The position numbers were made by a program, and so were the translations under genes. Of a DNA stretch of 64,000 bases, positions 50,304 to 59,097 are shown piece after piece. The notes below the pieces were generated by a model. The model was not told where the DNA came from. It did no database searches and saw only the letters and a list, made by a program, of their open reading frames with translations. Numbering within the stretch: position 1 is the stretch's first letter; the number at the start of each line of letters is the position of its first letter. Source of the stretch: CALHVX01 sp964640725 (lineage in GTDB: Bacteria; Pseudomonadota; Gammaproteobacteria; Pseudomonadales; Azotimanducaceae); assembly GCA_964640725.1 (NCBI GenBank), contig CAZXIJ010000003.1:1-64000 (forward strand), in the 5' to 3' direction.

Positions 50304-51893
50304 ATGCGCAGCTTCCCTCGGCCCCGGCTGCGAACGCTGCTGATTCTGTCGAACGTCCTGTTGCTGCTGTTGCCCCTGGCCGGCATACAGCTGCTGCGCC
50401 TGTACGAAAGCGCGCTGGTCCGACAGACCGAATCCGCGCTCATCGCCCAGGGCGCCTTTATCAGCGCGACCTACCGCTCCCTCCTGGAGGAGTCCGCGCC
50501 GCAGACCTGGCCGCTGGCGAGCCGCGAGTTGCCCAGCGACATTCGCTCGGACGCTGCGCTGGTCTGGCGCCCACGCCCGGCGGAACTGGATCTGGCCGAC
50601 AGCCAGATCGCCCCGGCCTTTCCGGACGGCCAGCATGGCCGGGCCCCGGAAGCGCTGGCAGCCGCCGTGGGCGAGCGCCTGACCCCCATATTGAAAGATG
50701 CCCAGGCCGTGACCCTGGCAGGCATCCGGGTCACCGACCCCTGGGGCGTGGTCGTCGCCAGTACCGGCGAGGATCTCGGCCTGGCCATCGATGGCGGCAT
50801 TGAGGTCGAGCAGGCCCTGCTCGGCCGCGCCGCCAGCAACCTGCGGCGACGCGCCGACCGGGACCCGTCCCAGGGCCTGGAGTCGCTCAGCCGTACCACG
50901 GGCATCCGGGTGTTCGTGGCCACGCCGATCGTCCTGCACCAGCGCAGCGTCGGCACCGTGCTGCTGTCGCGCACGCCCCCGAACATCGTCCAGGCGCTGT
51001 ACGCCAAGCGCTGGCTGCTGGCGCAGGCCGGCGCGGCGGCGCTCATCCTGGCGGTGTTGCTGTCGCTGTTCGCCAGCCGGCTGGTGACGCGCCCCATCGC
51101 CCAGCTGGCGAACCGGGCTGAGCGGGTTGCCGCTGGCGAGACGGGATCCATCCGCCCGCTGATCAATGCGCGCACCCACGAGGTCGCCAAGTTGCAGCAC
51201 AGCATCATGGCCATGACCGAACGGCTCGGGCAGCGCGCCGCGGCGCTGGAGGAGTTTGCCCGGCATGTCTCCCACGAGTTCAAAACGCCCATCACCAGCG
51301 TCCGCGGCGCGGTCGAGGTACTGCGCGACCACGGCGACGACATGACCGACGCCCAGCGCCTCAAATTCCTGCAGAACATCGAGGTCGACAACGAGCGTCT
51401 GCAGCGTCTGACCACCCGCCTGCTGGACCTGACGCGCGCCGAGGTGGCCGACGGCGGTGCTGGCGAAACCTTTGACGTACGACGCAGCCTCGCCGATCTG
51501 GAGGGCGAGTTTCGCGGACGGCTATCCATCGAGCTCGGGGATCTGGGAAGCCCGCCACCGGTCAGCGGGAATCCGGAGGCCCTGGCCGGAGTGCTCGAGA
51601 CTCTGGCCGACAACGCCAGCCGCCATGGCGCCACAAAGCTGAGCATTGCTGTCCAGGCGGACCCGGACTGGGTCAATATTGACCTGCAGGACAACGGCGA
51701 CGGCATTTCCAGCGGCAACCGGGAGCGCATCTTTGAGCCTTTCTTCACCACCCGCCGGGAAACCGGGGGCACCGGCCTGGGGCTGACGATCGCCCGCAAA
51801 CTCATGACCCAGATGCAGGGCGACCTGATGTTGCTGCCAGAGACAGAGCCCGGCAGGGGCACGACCTTTCGCGCGCAGCTCCGCGTCTCCTGA
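50304..51893 (+). CDS. Sensor histidine kinase
   Basis: A 529-residue membrane kinase, partner of the regulator just upstream. Two membrane segments (about 11-31 and 240-258) bracket a roughly 205-residue periplasmic sensor. After a HAMP domain (about 260-310) comes the H-box HVSHEFKTPITSVRG (His324), then the ATPase domain with N-box DNASRHG, DNGDGI and GTGLGLTIA. The signal is unknown. It ends about 80 bases before the convergent basic repeat gene. Confidence 0.93.
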   Translation: MRSFPRPRLRTLLILSNVLLLLLPLAGIQLLRLYESALVRQTESALIAQGAFISATYRSLLEESAPQTWPLASRELPSDIRSDAALVWRPRPAELDLADSQIAPAFPDGQHGRAPEALAAAVGERLTPILKDAQAVTLAGIRVTDPWGVVVASTGEDLGLAIDGGIEVEQALLGRAASNLRRRADRDPSQGLESLSRTTGIRVFVATPIVLHQRSVGTVLLSRTPPNIVQALYAKRWLLAQAGAAALILAVLLSLFASRLVTRPIAQLANRAERVAAGETGSIRPLINARTHEVAKLQHSIMAMTERLGQRAAALEEFARHVSHEFKTPITSVRGAVEVLRDHGDDMTDAQRLKFLQNIEVDNERLQRLTTRLLDLTRAEVADGGAGETFDVRRSLADLEGEFRGRLSIELGDLGSPPPVSGNPEALAGVLETLADNASRHGATKLSIAVQADPDWVNIDLQDNGDGISSGNRERIFEPFFTTRRETGGTGLGLTIARKLMTQMQGDLMLLPETEPGRGTTFRAQLRVS

Positions 51894-51916
51894 GCCGCCC
51901 GGCGCAACAGGCGGCC

Positions 51917-51946
51917 AAAAAAAAGCCCCGGGCGATTGCCCGGGGC
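51917..51946 (-). terminator. Intrinsic terminator of the basic repeat protein gene
   Basis: On the minus strand a 9-pair stem GCCCCGGGC/GCCCGGGGC with a 4-base loop (51925-51946) is followed by eight T (51917-51924). It is 28 bases beyond the gene's stop and is the clearest terminator in the window. It serves the minus strand, not the kinase transcript. Confidence 0.9.
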
Positions 51947-51974
51947 CAGCAGCGTTGTCGTTAAGGGCGAGGAC

Positions 51975-52634
51975 CTACCAGCGGCGACCGTGACGGTGGC
52001 TGCGGTCATCGCAGTTGCGCCAGTCATGCTCGATGCGAGCGATCAGGCGACCGCGCTGACGATCGAGCCTTGCATGGCGGCGATCTCGCTGGGCCCGCTT
52101 GCTCCAGCGACGATGGTCGCGCAGGTAGCGGTTGTAGCCGTGGTTCAACACCTCTTTGCGCTCATAGCGGTTCAGATGGCGAAGGTTCGGCGTGTAGCGA
52201 CTGAACTGTCGCTCGACGCGCCACCAATGCTTGAAGTTCAGCGGCTCCCAGGGGCGCACAAAGTAGCGCGTGTTGTAGCCCTGGCGATGCTGCCGAGCGT
52301 GCCGTACCGGCGCATGACGCAGAAGCTGGCGGTCGATCCGACGCTCGATCTTGCGATCGATCCGGCGTTCGATGCGGCGCTCTGCGCGTCGATCCGCACG
52401 ACGGTCACGCTTGCGCTCGATGCGGGAATCGTGGCGATCATGACGATGATCTCTGACATGGCCGACCTTCACCGCCTGGTGCTCACTGCGCAGCCCGGCC
52501 CGCGAGCCCGGGTCGGCGGAGGCCGCAACGGGAATCAGCATGGCGGTGCACAGAGCGAGCCACGGCAACTTCCGCTTCAGGGCAGTCTTGCTGCCGCGGA
52601 TCGGGCTCTCGGTATTGCTTTTGGGGTGGTTCAT
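51975..52634 (-). CDS. Secreted Arg/Asp/His-rich basic repeat protein
   Basis: A 219-residue protein, ATG 52634 with AGGAGA 7 bases upstream. Residues 1-40 form an export signal ending VAASA. The mature part is strikingly basic: a heptad-like run of alternating Arg-Arg and Asp/Glu (RIDRKIERRIDR, residues about 80-102), then Arg/His/Tyr/Trp-rich segments and another Arg-rich end. The pattern suggests a helical salt-bridge rod, a metal- or polyanion-binding role, or a secreted neutraliser. No family was recognised; it does not look like RcnB. It follows the two-component system tail-to-tail and has its own terminator. Confidence 0.75.
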   Translation of the reverse strand: MNHPKSNTESPIRGSKTALKRKLPWLALCTAMLIPVAASADPGSRAGLRSEHQAVKVGHVRDHRHDRHDSRIERKRDRRADRRAERRIERRIDRKIERRIDRQLLRHAPVRHARQHRQGYNTRYFVRPWEPLNFKHWWRVERQFSRYTPNLRHLNRYERKEVLNHGYNRYLRDHRRWSKRAQRDRRHARLDRQRGRLIARIEHDWRNCDDRSHRHGRRW

Positions 52635-52795
52635 GGTCTTTCTCCTGGCTGTCGACCGTGGGGCCAATGTACGCGGGAACCCTTGAATCGCCCCTGAACC
52701 CAAACTGTCCACTTCCTGAACGTCCGATGCGGAAAGATTTGCCCGGTTTCAGGGGGATTCGCCATACTCCCGCCTCAACTTTTTGGGGACAGAAC

Positions 52796-54913
52796 ATGAA
52801 AGGCACCGTTCACTACGAAACCCGCGGCAATATCGCGCTCATGACCGTCGACAATCCGCCGGTCAACCCGCTCTCTGGCGGGGTCCGGAAAGGCCTGGAC
52901 GAGGGCATCCGCAAGGCCCTGGGCGATGACGCGATCGCCGCCGTCGTGCTGACCGGCGCTGGCCGGGCCTTTATCGCCGGGGCCGACATTTCCGAGTTCG
53001 GCGGCGCAGCGGAAGGCCCCGGGCTGGGCGAGTGCCTGGCGCTGATGGAAGGCAGCCCGAAGCCCATCGTCGCGGCCCTGAACGGCACCGCCTTCGGCGG
53101 CGGTCTCGAGGTCGCCCTGTGCTGCGACTATCGCGTTGCGGCCCCGACTGCGCCGGTCGGCCTGCCGGAGGTCAAGCTGGGCCTGCTGCCGGGCGCTGGC
53201 GGCACCCAACGCCTGCCGCGGCTGGTCGGCGCAGAGAAAGCCCTGGCCTTCATCCTGTCCGGCGATCCGGCTTTGGCACCGCAGGCGAAAGCCCTTGGCA
53301 TTGTCGACGAGGTCATCGACGGCGACATCGTGGACGGCGCCATCGCCTTCGCCCAGGATCTGATTGCCAAGGGCAGCCCGCTGCGCAAGATCCGCAACGA
53401 GACCACCCAGATCGACAAGGACCGCGGCAACGAGGAGATCTTCGCCGAAGCGCGCAAGATGGCTGCCCGCAAAATGCGCGGCCGCTTTGCTCCGGAGATG
53501 ATCATTCAGTGCATCGAGGCCGCCGTGAACGAAGGCGACTTCGATGCCGGCATGAAGGTTGAGCAGGACCGCTTCGCCCAGTGCCTGAAGCATCCTCAGC
53601 GGGAAGCCCTGATCCACGTGTTCTTTGGCGAACGCGAAGTCGCAAAGGTTCCGGACGTACCGAAAGACACCCCGACCCGGGACATCGCCAAGGCCGGCGT
53701 GATCGGCTGCGGCACCATGGGCGGCGGCATATCCATGTGCTTCGCCAACGCCGGCATCCCGGTCACCATCGTCGAGATGAATCAGGAAGCCTTGGATCGC
53801 GGCCTGGGCGTGATCAAGCGCAACTACGACATTCAGGCCAAGCGCGGCCGCATGACGGAAGCGCAGGTCGACCAGTGCATGTCGCTCCTGACGGGCACTA
53901 CGAGCTACGACGGCCTGAAAGATGCTGACGTGATCGTCGAGGCGATCTACGAAAATCTGGACGTCAAAAAGGAGACCTTCGAGAAGATCGATGCGGTCGC
54001 CAAGGCCGGCGCTATCCTGGCCAGCAACACCTCGGGGCTGGACGTCGACGCCATTGCCCAGGCCACGGGCCGCCCGGCCGACGTGATCGGCATGCACTTC
54101 TTCAGCCCGGCTAACATCATGCGTTTGCTTGAAGTCGTCCGCGGCAAGGACACCGGCAAAGACGTCATCGCGACGGCCATGAAACTCGGCAAGCGCTTGC
54201 GCAAGGTCGCCGTGCTCTCCGGCAACGCGCCGGGCTTCATTGGCAACCGCATGCTGGGCCAGTACACCACCCAGGCCGGGCAAATCATCCTGCAGGGTGC
54301 CACGCCTTACCAGGTGGACTCGGTGATGAACAAGTTCGGCATGCCCATGGGCCCGTTCCAGATGAACGACCTGGTCGGTCTGGACCTGGGCTGGCGCGCG
54401 CGCAAGCTCGCGGGCGTCGCTCCGGAAGACGTGCCGATCACCGCCCGGGTGGCCGACAAGCTGTGCGAGATGGAGCGCTTTGGCCAGAAGACCTCTCGCG
54501 GTTTCTACATCTACCCCGAAGGTTCCCGGGCCGGTCAGCCTGACCCGGAAGTCGTGGCGCTGGTCGAGGAAACCTCGAAGGAACTCGGCATCGAGCGCGG
54601 CGACGTCAGCGATGAGGAAGTCCTCAAGCGCTGCCTGTACCCGATGGTCAACGAAGGCTGCCGGATCCTCGAAGAAGGCATTGCCCTGCGCGCCGTGGAC
54701 ATCGACATCGTGTACCTGAACGGCTACGGCTTCCCGGAAGTGACCGGCGGCCCGATGTTCTGGGCCGAGCAACAAGGGCTCGACACTGTCCTCGCCGATA
54801 TCAAGCGCTACGGTGAGCTGTACGGCGGTTCGGCCTGGGAGCCGGCGCCGCTGCTGGAGCGCCTGGTCGCCGAAGGCAAGGGCTTTGCGAGCCTCGCCGC
54901 AGGCAACAGCTAG
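52796..54913 (+). CDS. Bifunctional enoyl-CoA hydratase/3-hydroxyacyl-CoA dehydrogenase
   Basis: Two middle steps of fatty-acid beta-oxidation on one chain (705 residues). Residues 1-190 are a crotonase domain with oxyanion-hole AGRAFIAGADIS and GLPEVKLGLLPGAGG; residues about 297-590 are the NAD-binding GCGTMGGG (from Gly304) and dehydrogenase part, with a duplicated C-terminal domain (about 600-700). Start ATG 52796 was chosen over in-frame upstream codons. The order hydratase-dehydrogenase is the FadB/FadJ and peroxisomal multifunctional type. The next gene, a thiolase, overlaps its stop (TAGTG). Confidence 0.94.
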   Translation: MKGTVHYETRGNIALMTVDNPPVNPLSGGVRKGLDEGIRKALGDDAIAAVVLTGAGRAFIAGADISEFGGAAEGPGLGECLALMEGSPKPIVAALNGTAFGGGLEVALCCDYRVAAPTAPVGLPEVKLGLLPGAGGTQRLPRLVGAEKALAFILSGDPALAPQAKALGIVDEVIDGDIVDGAIAFAQDLIAKGSPLRKIRNETTQIDKDRGNEEIFAEARKMAARKMRGRFAPEMIIQCIEAAVNEGDFDAGMKVEQDRFAQCLKHPQREALIHVFFGEREVAKVPDVPKDTPTRDIAKAGVIGCGTMGGGISMCFANAGIPVTIVEMNQEALDRGLGVIKRNYDIQAKRGRMTEAQVDQCMSLLTGTTSYDGLKDADVIVEAIYENLDVKKETFEKIDAVAKAGAILASNTSGLDVDAIAQATGRPADVIGMHFFSPANIMRLLEVVRGKDTGKDVIATAMKLGKRLRKVAVLSGNAPGFIGNRMLGQYTTQAGQIILQGATPYQVDSVMNKFGMPMGPFQMNDLVGLDLGWRARKLAGVAPEDVPITARVADKLCEMERFGQKTSRGFYIYPEGSRAGQPDPEVVALVEETSKELGIERGDVSDEEVLKRCLYPMVNEGCRILEEGIALRAVDIDIVYLNGYGFPEVTGGPMFWAEQQGLDTVLADIKRYGELYGGSAWEPAPLLERLVAEGKGFASLAAGNS

Positions 54914-56370
54914 TGGCCAAGGTGCCGGTGCTGGTCGGCGTGGCCCAGGTCGAGCAGCGCATCAGCGCTGCCGGCGAGGGCCGGGAGCCGATCGAGCTGA
55001 TGATCGAGGCGGTGCAGCGCGCCGCCGCAGATGCCGGCTCGCGGCAGCTGCTGGAGGACGCGGGCTCGGTCCGCGTCATCCGCGGCATCTGGGGCTACCA
55101 GAACCCGGCCAAAGCCGTCGCCGAAGCCATTGGCGCGCCCAATGCCGAAACCGCGTTGGCGCCCTACGGCGGCAACTACGTGCAGACCACCGTTAATCGC
55201 TCCTGCCTGGATCTGCAGGCCGGGCGGCAACAGGTGATCGTCCTCACCGGCGCCGAGTGCGGCAACAGCCAGGCCAAAGCGCGCCGCGCCGGCGTGGATC
55301 TGGACTGGCAGAGCCTGCCGGGGCAGCCCGACCTGCTCATTGATGTCGACAAGCCCATGCGCAGCGATGCGGAGAAAGCCGCCGGCATCAACGCGCCGAT
55401 CCAGGTGTATCCCCTGTTCGAAAACGCCCTGCGGCATCACCTGGGCGAGTCCGTGGCGGACCACCAGCTACGAATCTCGCAGCTGTGGTCGCGCTTCAGC
55501 GACGTCGCCGCGGAAAATCCGAACGCCTGGATTCGCGAGCCCGTACCCGCCGAGCAGATCCGCACCCCGGGCCCTAAAAACCGGCCCGTGTCCTTCCCCT
55601 ACCCCAAGCTGATGAACTCCAACAGCAACGTCGACATGGGCGCGGCGCTCATTCTGACGACCGAGGACCACGCCAGGGCCCTGGGCATCGACCGCTCGCA
55701 GTGGGTGTATCCCCACGTGGGCACCGATGCACAGGACACCCAGTACGTCTCGCACCGGGCGAACCTGTACAGCTCTCCTGCCATCGAGATCGCCGGCAAC
55801 CGCGCCCTGGAGCTGGCCGGCGTCGCTGCCGGGGACCTGGACTTCGTGGATCTGTACAGCTGTTTTCCCGTGGCCGTGCAGGTTGCCGCGCGCGCGCTCG
55901 GCATCGACCAGCAACGTCCGCTGACCGTGACCGGCGGCCTGACCTTCGGCGGCGGGCCCTTAAACAACTACGTCATGCACGCCATCGCCCGCATGGCCGA
56001 TTGCCTGCGCGCGGCGCCGGGCAAGACCGGTCTGGTAACCGCCAACGGCGGCTTCCTCACCAAGCACGCCTTCGGCGTCTACAGCACCGAGCCCCCGGCC
56101 CGGCCCTACCAGCACGAAGACCTGCAGGCACAGGTCGACGCCAAGCCCCGCACCCCATTGAACATGGACTACAACGGTCCAGCCACCGTCGAAAGCTACA
56201 CCGTCATGTACGGTCCTGAAGGGCCGGCGGAAGCGTTGCTTGCCATGCGGACACCAGACGGCGAGCGCAGCTGGGCCCGAGCCAGCGACGCGGACCTGCT
56301 CGACGACATGACGCAACAGGAATACTGCGGTCGTGACGCGCGCTTGCAGGATCATCAGGCACAGTTCTGA
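54913..56370 (+). CDS. Thiolase-like protein type 1 (acetyl-CoA acetyltransferase family)
   Basis: A 485-residue thiolase-superfamily protein that probably carries out or assists the last step of beta-oxidation with the upstream enzyme. It starts at GTG 54913, overlapping the upstream stop codon. The N-terminal half has Cys98 (NRSCLDLQAG), a weak match to the usual thiolase nucleophile region. GPLNNYVMHAIARM matches the SCP-x/TLP1 branch, and a C-terminal extra domain (about 410-480) resembles the TLP1 addition (SYTVMYGPEGPAEALLAMR). Whether it is catalytically active cannot be told. Confidence 0.87.
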   Translation: MAKVPVLVGVAQVEQRISAAGEGREPIELMIEAVQRAAADAGSRQLLEDAGSVRVIRGIWGYQNPAKAVAEAIGAPNAETALAPYGGNYVQTTVNRSCLDLQAGRQQVIVLTGAECGNSQAKARRAGVDLDWQSLPGQPDLLIDVDKPMRSDAEKAAGINAPIQVYPLFENALRHHLGESVADHQLRISQLWSRFSDVAAENPNAWIREPVPAEQIRTPGPKNRPVSFPYPKLMNSNSNVDMGAALILTTEDHARALGIDRSQWVYPHVGTDAQDTQYVSHRANLYSSPAIEIAGNRALELAGVAAGDLDFVDLYSCFPVAVQVAARALGIDQQRPLTVTGGLTFGGGPLNNYVMHAIARMADCLRAAPGKTGLVTANGGFLTKHAFGVYSTEPPARPYQHEDLQAQVDAKPRTPLNMDYNGPATVESYTVMYGPEGPAEALLAMRTPDGERSWARASDADLLDDMTQQEYCGRDARLQDHQAQF

Positions 56371-56394
56371 GGTGCATACCTTCCTGAGCAACCC

Positions 56395-56826
56395 GTGAGT
56401 CAGGCGCCGCAGGCCACAGGCAGCGATACGCCGGCACCGCTGTGGCGAATGCTGGCCGCCATGGTGTACGACACCCTGCCCGTGATCGGCATCTGGATGA
56501 TGACTCTGTTTGTGCTGGTGATCGCCAACGATGGCGGGACGGTGTTCGGCTACCGGGTCCAGACTGTGCTGTTTCTGGAGCTGTATGCGTATTTCGCATT
56601 GTCGTGGGTCCGCAACCGGCAGACCCTGGGCATGCGCGCCTGGAAGCTGTGGCTCGTCTCGGACCGGGACCGGCTCAGCTTTGACCAGGCAACCTATCGC
56701 TTTCTGGGCGCCCTGCTGTCCCTGGCCACGCTGGGCCTGGGGTATTTCTGGCGCTACCTCAACCCGGACCAGAGAACCTGGCCGGACCTGCTCTCGAAAA
56801 CGCTCATTGTGGCGCGGATCAGCTAG
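56395..56826 (+). CDS. RDD-family membrane protein
   Basis: A 143-residue inner-membrane protein beginning at GTG 56395. Three or four hydrophobic segments are visible (VIGIWMMTLFVLVIA, TVLFLELYAYFALSW, LLSLATLGLGYFW). The RDD signature is partial (RQTLGMRAWKLWLV). It is 24 bases downstream of the thiolase and converges with lptG. Function unknown. Confidence 0.85.
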   Translation: MSQAPQATGSDTPAPLWRMLAAMVYDTLPVIGIWMMTLFVLVIANDGGTVFGYRVQTVLFLELYAYFALSWVRNRQTLGMRAWKLWLVSDRDRLSFDQATYRFLGALLSLATLGLGYFWRYLNPDQRTWPDLLSKTLIVARIS

Positions 56827-56838
56827 GCCCTGCCCCGC

Positions 56839-57915
56839 TCAGCGATTCAGACGAATTGCCCAGGCGGCCACCAGCCAGCACAGAACGATGGGCAACAGCA
56901 CCGCCAGCCAGGCCGGCAGGCTGTAAACCAGGCTCATGGGCGCGAACAGGTCCTGCAGGTACTTGAAGGACAGGCCCGCCAGAACCCCGACGGCGAGACG
57001 GGTGCCGATACTGACCTGACGCAGGGGCCCGAGCACGAAGGCCAAGGCCAGCAACGCAAGGCCCAGCATCGCCAGCGGCTGAAAGACTTTGGTCCACAGC
57101 GAGAGCCGGTAGCGCCCGGCCCCCAGGCCCTCCCGGTCCATATACTCGATCTGGAAGCGCAGATCGCTGAGGGACAGCTTGCGTGGCTCGAGCAGCACGC
57201 CAGCGCTGAGCAGCCGCGGGGTCGCCTGGCCGGGCCAGAACCAGCTGTCGTGACGCACGGTGTTCAGCCGCACGTCGCGAAAGTCCGTGACCCGCACCTG
57301 CTCCAGCAGCCACCCCTGACGCTCCCGGTCGTAGCGGGCTTCGCTGGCGAACCGGGTCTGCTGCAACTGGTTGGCGTCATCGAACTCAAACTGCCGCACG
57401 CCGACAAGCGAGCCGTCGGCGTTCAGGCCTTCGACGTTCATGTAAAGCTTGCCTTCGCGATACCAGTAGCCGCCCGCCAGGGCCAGCTGCGTCGTGGCCG
57501 ACTCGACCTGCCGCTTGTACACCTCGGCGCGGGCCTCGCCGGTCGGGGCCGCAGACTCGCCGAGCACGAACCCCGCCCCGGCGCAGAGCACGACCGCACT
57601 GCCCACGCCGGCGAAGATTTGCGCCGGCGAGCGTCCGGCAGCACGCAGCGCGACCATCTCGGCGTGCCCGGCCAACGTGCCCAACCCAAGCAGCGCGCCA
57701 AGGAATACCGCGTACGGCAACACTTCGTACAAGCGCCGGGGCAAGGTCAGCGCGCAGTACCAGAGTGCCTGCGCAAAGCCGTAGCCATCAATGCCGTCGC
57801 GCAGTTCTTCGACCAGCGCGAACAGGGTCATCAGCAGGCCCATGGCCACCAGCACGACCAGGGTTGCAAGCAGGACCGCGCGGGCCACATAACGGTTGGC
57901 GATCAGCCAGAGCAC
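56839..57915 (-). CDS. lptG: LPS export permease LptG
   Basis: Inner-membrane half of the LptB2FG transporter that extracts lipopolysaccharide. 358 residues, with three membrane segments at each end and a periplasmic beta-jellyroll in the middle (about 130-255). It follows lptF by 5 bases in the usual lptF-lptG order. Confidence 0.95.
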   Translation of the reverse strand: MLWLIANRYVARAVLLATLVVLVAMGLLMTLFALVEELRDGIDGYGFAQALWYCALTLPRRLYEVLPYAVFLGALLGLGTLAGHAEMVALRAAGRSPAQIFAGVGSAVVLCAGAGFVLGESAAPTGEARAEVYKRQVESATTQLALAGGYWYREGKLYMNVEGLNADGSLVGVRQFEFDDANQLQQTRFASEARYDRERQGWLLEQVRVTDFRDVRLNTVRHDSWFWPGQATPRLLSAGVLLEPRKLSLSDLRFQIEYMDREGLGAGRYRLSLWTKVFQPLAMLGLALLALAFVLGPLRQVSIGTRLAVGVLAGLSFKYLQDLFAPMSLVYSLPAWLAVLLPIVLCWLVAAWAIRLNR

Positions 57916-57920
57916 GCCGG

Positions 57921-59036
57921 CTAGCTTTTTTGCGGCGAGCCGATGCGGCTCAACCCGTAGGCTGCCAGCGCAGCGAAGGCAAGGTGCACCGGCCAGTAGC
58001 CCAGCAGCGGCGGCCAGGCATCGTCGGCCAGCCGGTTCTGCACCAGGCTCAGGCCAAGGTAATACAGCAGGAAGACGCCCAGCGCCGGCAGCAACCGGGC
58101 AAAGCGACCCTGCCGCGGCTTGACCCGCGCGAGCCCGATCGCCAACAGGGAGGACAGCAGCGTCAGCAGCGGCATGGACCAGCGCCAGCCCAGCTCGGCC
58201 CGCTGCCCTGGATCGGACGAACCGAACAGGGCACGGGTTGGCAGCGCGCCGACTTCGGCCACGGAACGGTGGCTGCTGTCGATCTCGATACGTTGGCTCA
58301 TGGTCTCGAACTCAATCACCCGGTAGTCCCCCGCTCCGATCCGGCCCTCGTAGCGGCTGCCGCGGAGCAGACGCAGAAAGCGGCTGCCGGTTTCCGGATC
58401 GACATACTGCATGCCCTCTTCCGCGCGCACCGTCACGGTCTCGAATCCGCCGTGCCGCTCGGCGAGGAAGACTTTGTACAGGCGATCGCCTTCCGGGGAC
58501 ACCGCGTCGGCGTAGGACACCCGATCGCCCCGGGCATAGACGTGGAATACCCCGGGACTCAAGTTGGCAAAGTCGCGGTCGAGCCGCTCCTCGGTCAGCG
58601 CATCAGCCAGCGCTGCATTGCTGCCCGGTGTCACCAGCAGCGCCAGCACAGCCACCACAACCGTCACCAGCAGCACCATGGGCGCCAACCAGCGAAGCAG
58701 CGTCCCGGCGCCCGCACCGCCACCGAACAGCACGGCCATTTCCTGCTCGGCGTAGACCCGGCCGAGGGTCAGCAGGAGGGCCAAAAACAGGGCAAAGGGC
58801 AACAGCAGCTGAGCGATTTCCGGCAGGCGCAGGCCCAGCAGCGCAAAGAGGCTGCCGGCGCTGTATTTGCCGATCGCAGCGTCCTGCAGAAAGCCGATAA
58901 ACCGCCCGCCGACTGCCACCAGAAAGAGCACCAGCAGCACCATCAGGAACACCCCGAGCAGCTCGCGATTGAGGTACCGGCCAAGCAGGCTCACAAAGGC
59001 GGCCCGTCGGCCTGAACCGGCTCGCGCAGGAGGCAT
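57921..59036 (-). CDS. lptF: LPS export permease LptF
   Basis: Partner of LptG. ATG 59036 gives 371 residues with the same six-segment plus periplasmic domain layout; a start at 59081 would add 15 residues. The N-terminal RYLNRELLGVFLMVLLVLFL segment and EQEMAVLFGGGAG are typical. It is divergent from pepA; the lptFG/pepA arrangement is conserved in Gammaproteobacteria. Confidence 0.94.
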   Translation of the reverse strand: MPPARAGSGRRAAFVSLLGRYLNRELLGVFLMVLLVLFLVAVGGRFIGFLQDAAIGKYSAGSLFALLGLRLPEIAQLLLPFALFLALLLTLGRVYAEQEMAVLFGGGAGAGTLLRWLAPMVLLVTVVVAVLALLVTPGSNAALADALTEERLDRDFANLSPGVFHVYARGDRVSYADAVSPEGDRLYKVFLAERHGGFETVTVRAEEGMQYVDPETGSRFLRLLRGSRYEGRIGAGDYRVIEFETMSQRIEIDSSHRSVAEVGALPTRALFGSSDPGQRAELGWRWSMPLLTLLSSLLAIGLARVKPRQGRFARLLPALGVFLLYYLGLSLVQNRLADDAWPPLLGYWPVHLAFAALAAYGLSRIGSPQKS

Positions 59037-59097
59037 ACTTGCTGAAGGATTTCCACTAAAATGCCGGCCACCTGACGACAAGGCTCAATGCGCAATT

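Noticed and set aside
52320..52420. Periodic repeated codons looking like a CRISPR or direct repeat array.
   Set aside because: The period follows the Arg/Asp-rich protein reading and lacks unique spacers.
52775..54775. Long minus-strand frame opposite the multifunctional beta-oxidation gene.
   Set aside because: Asp/Val/His-rich antisense shadow; the plus-strand protein has complete motifs.
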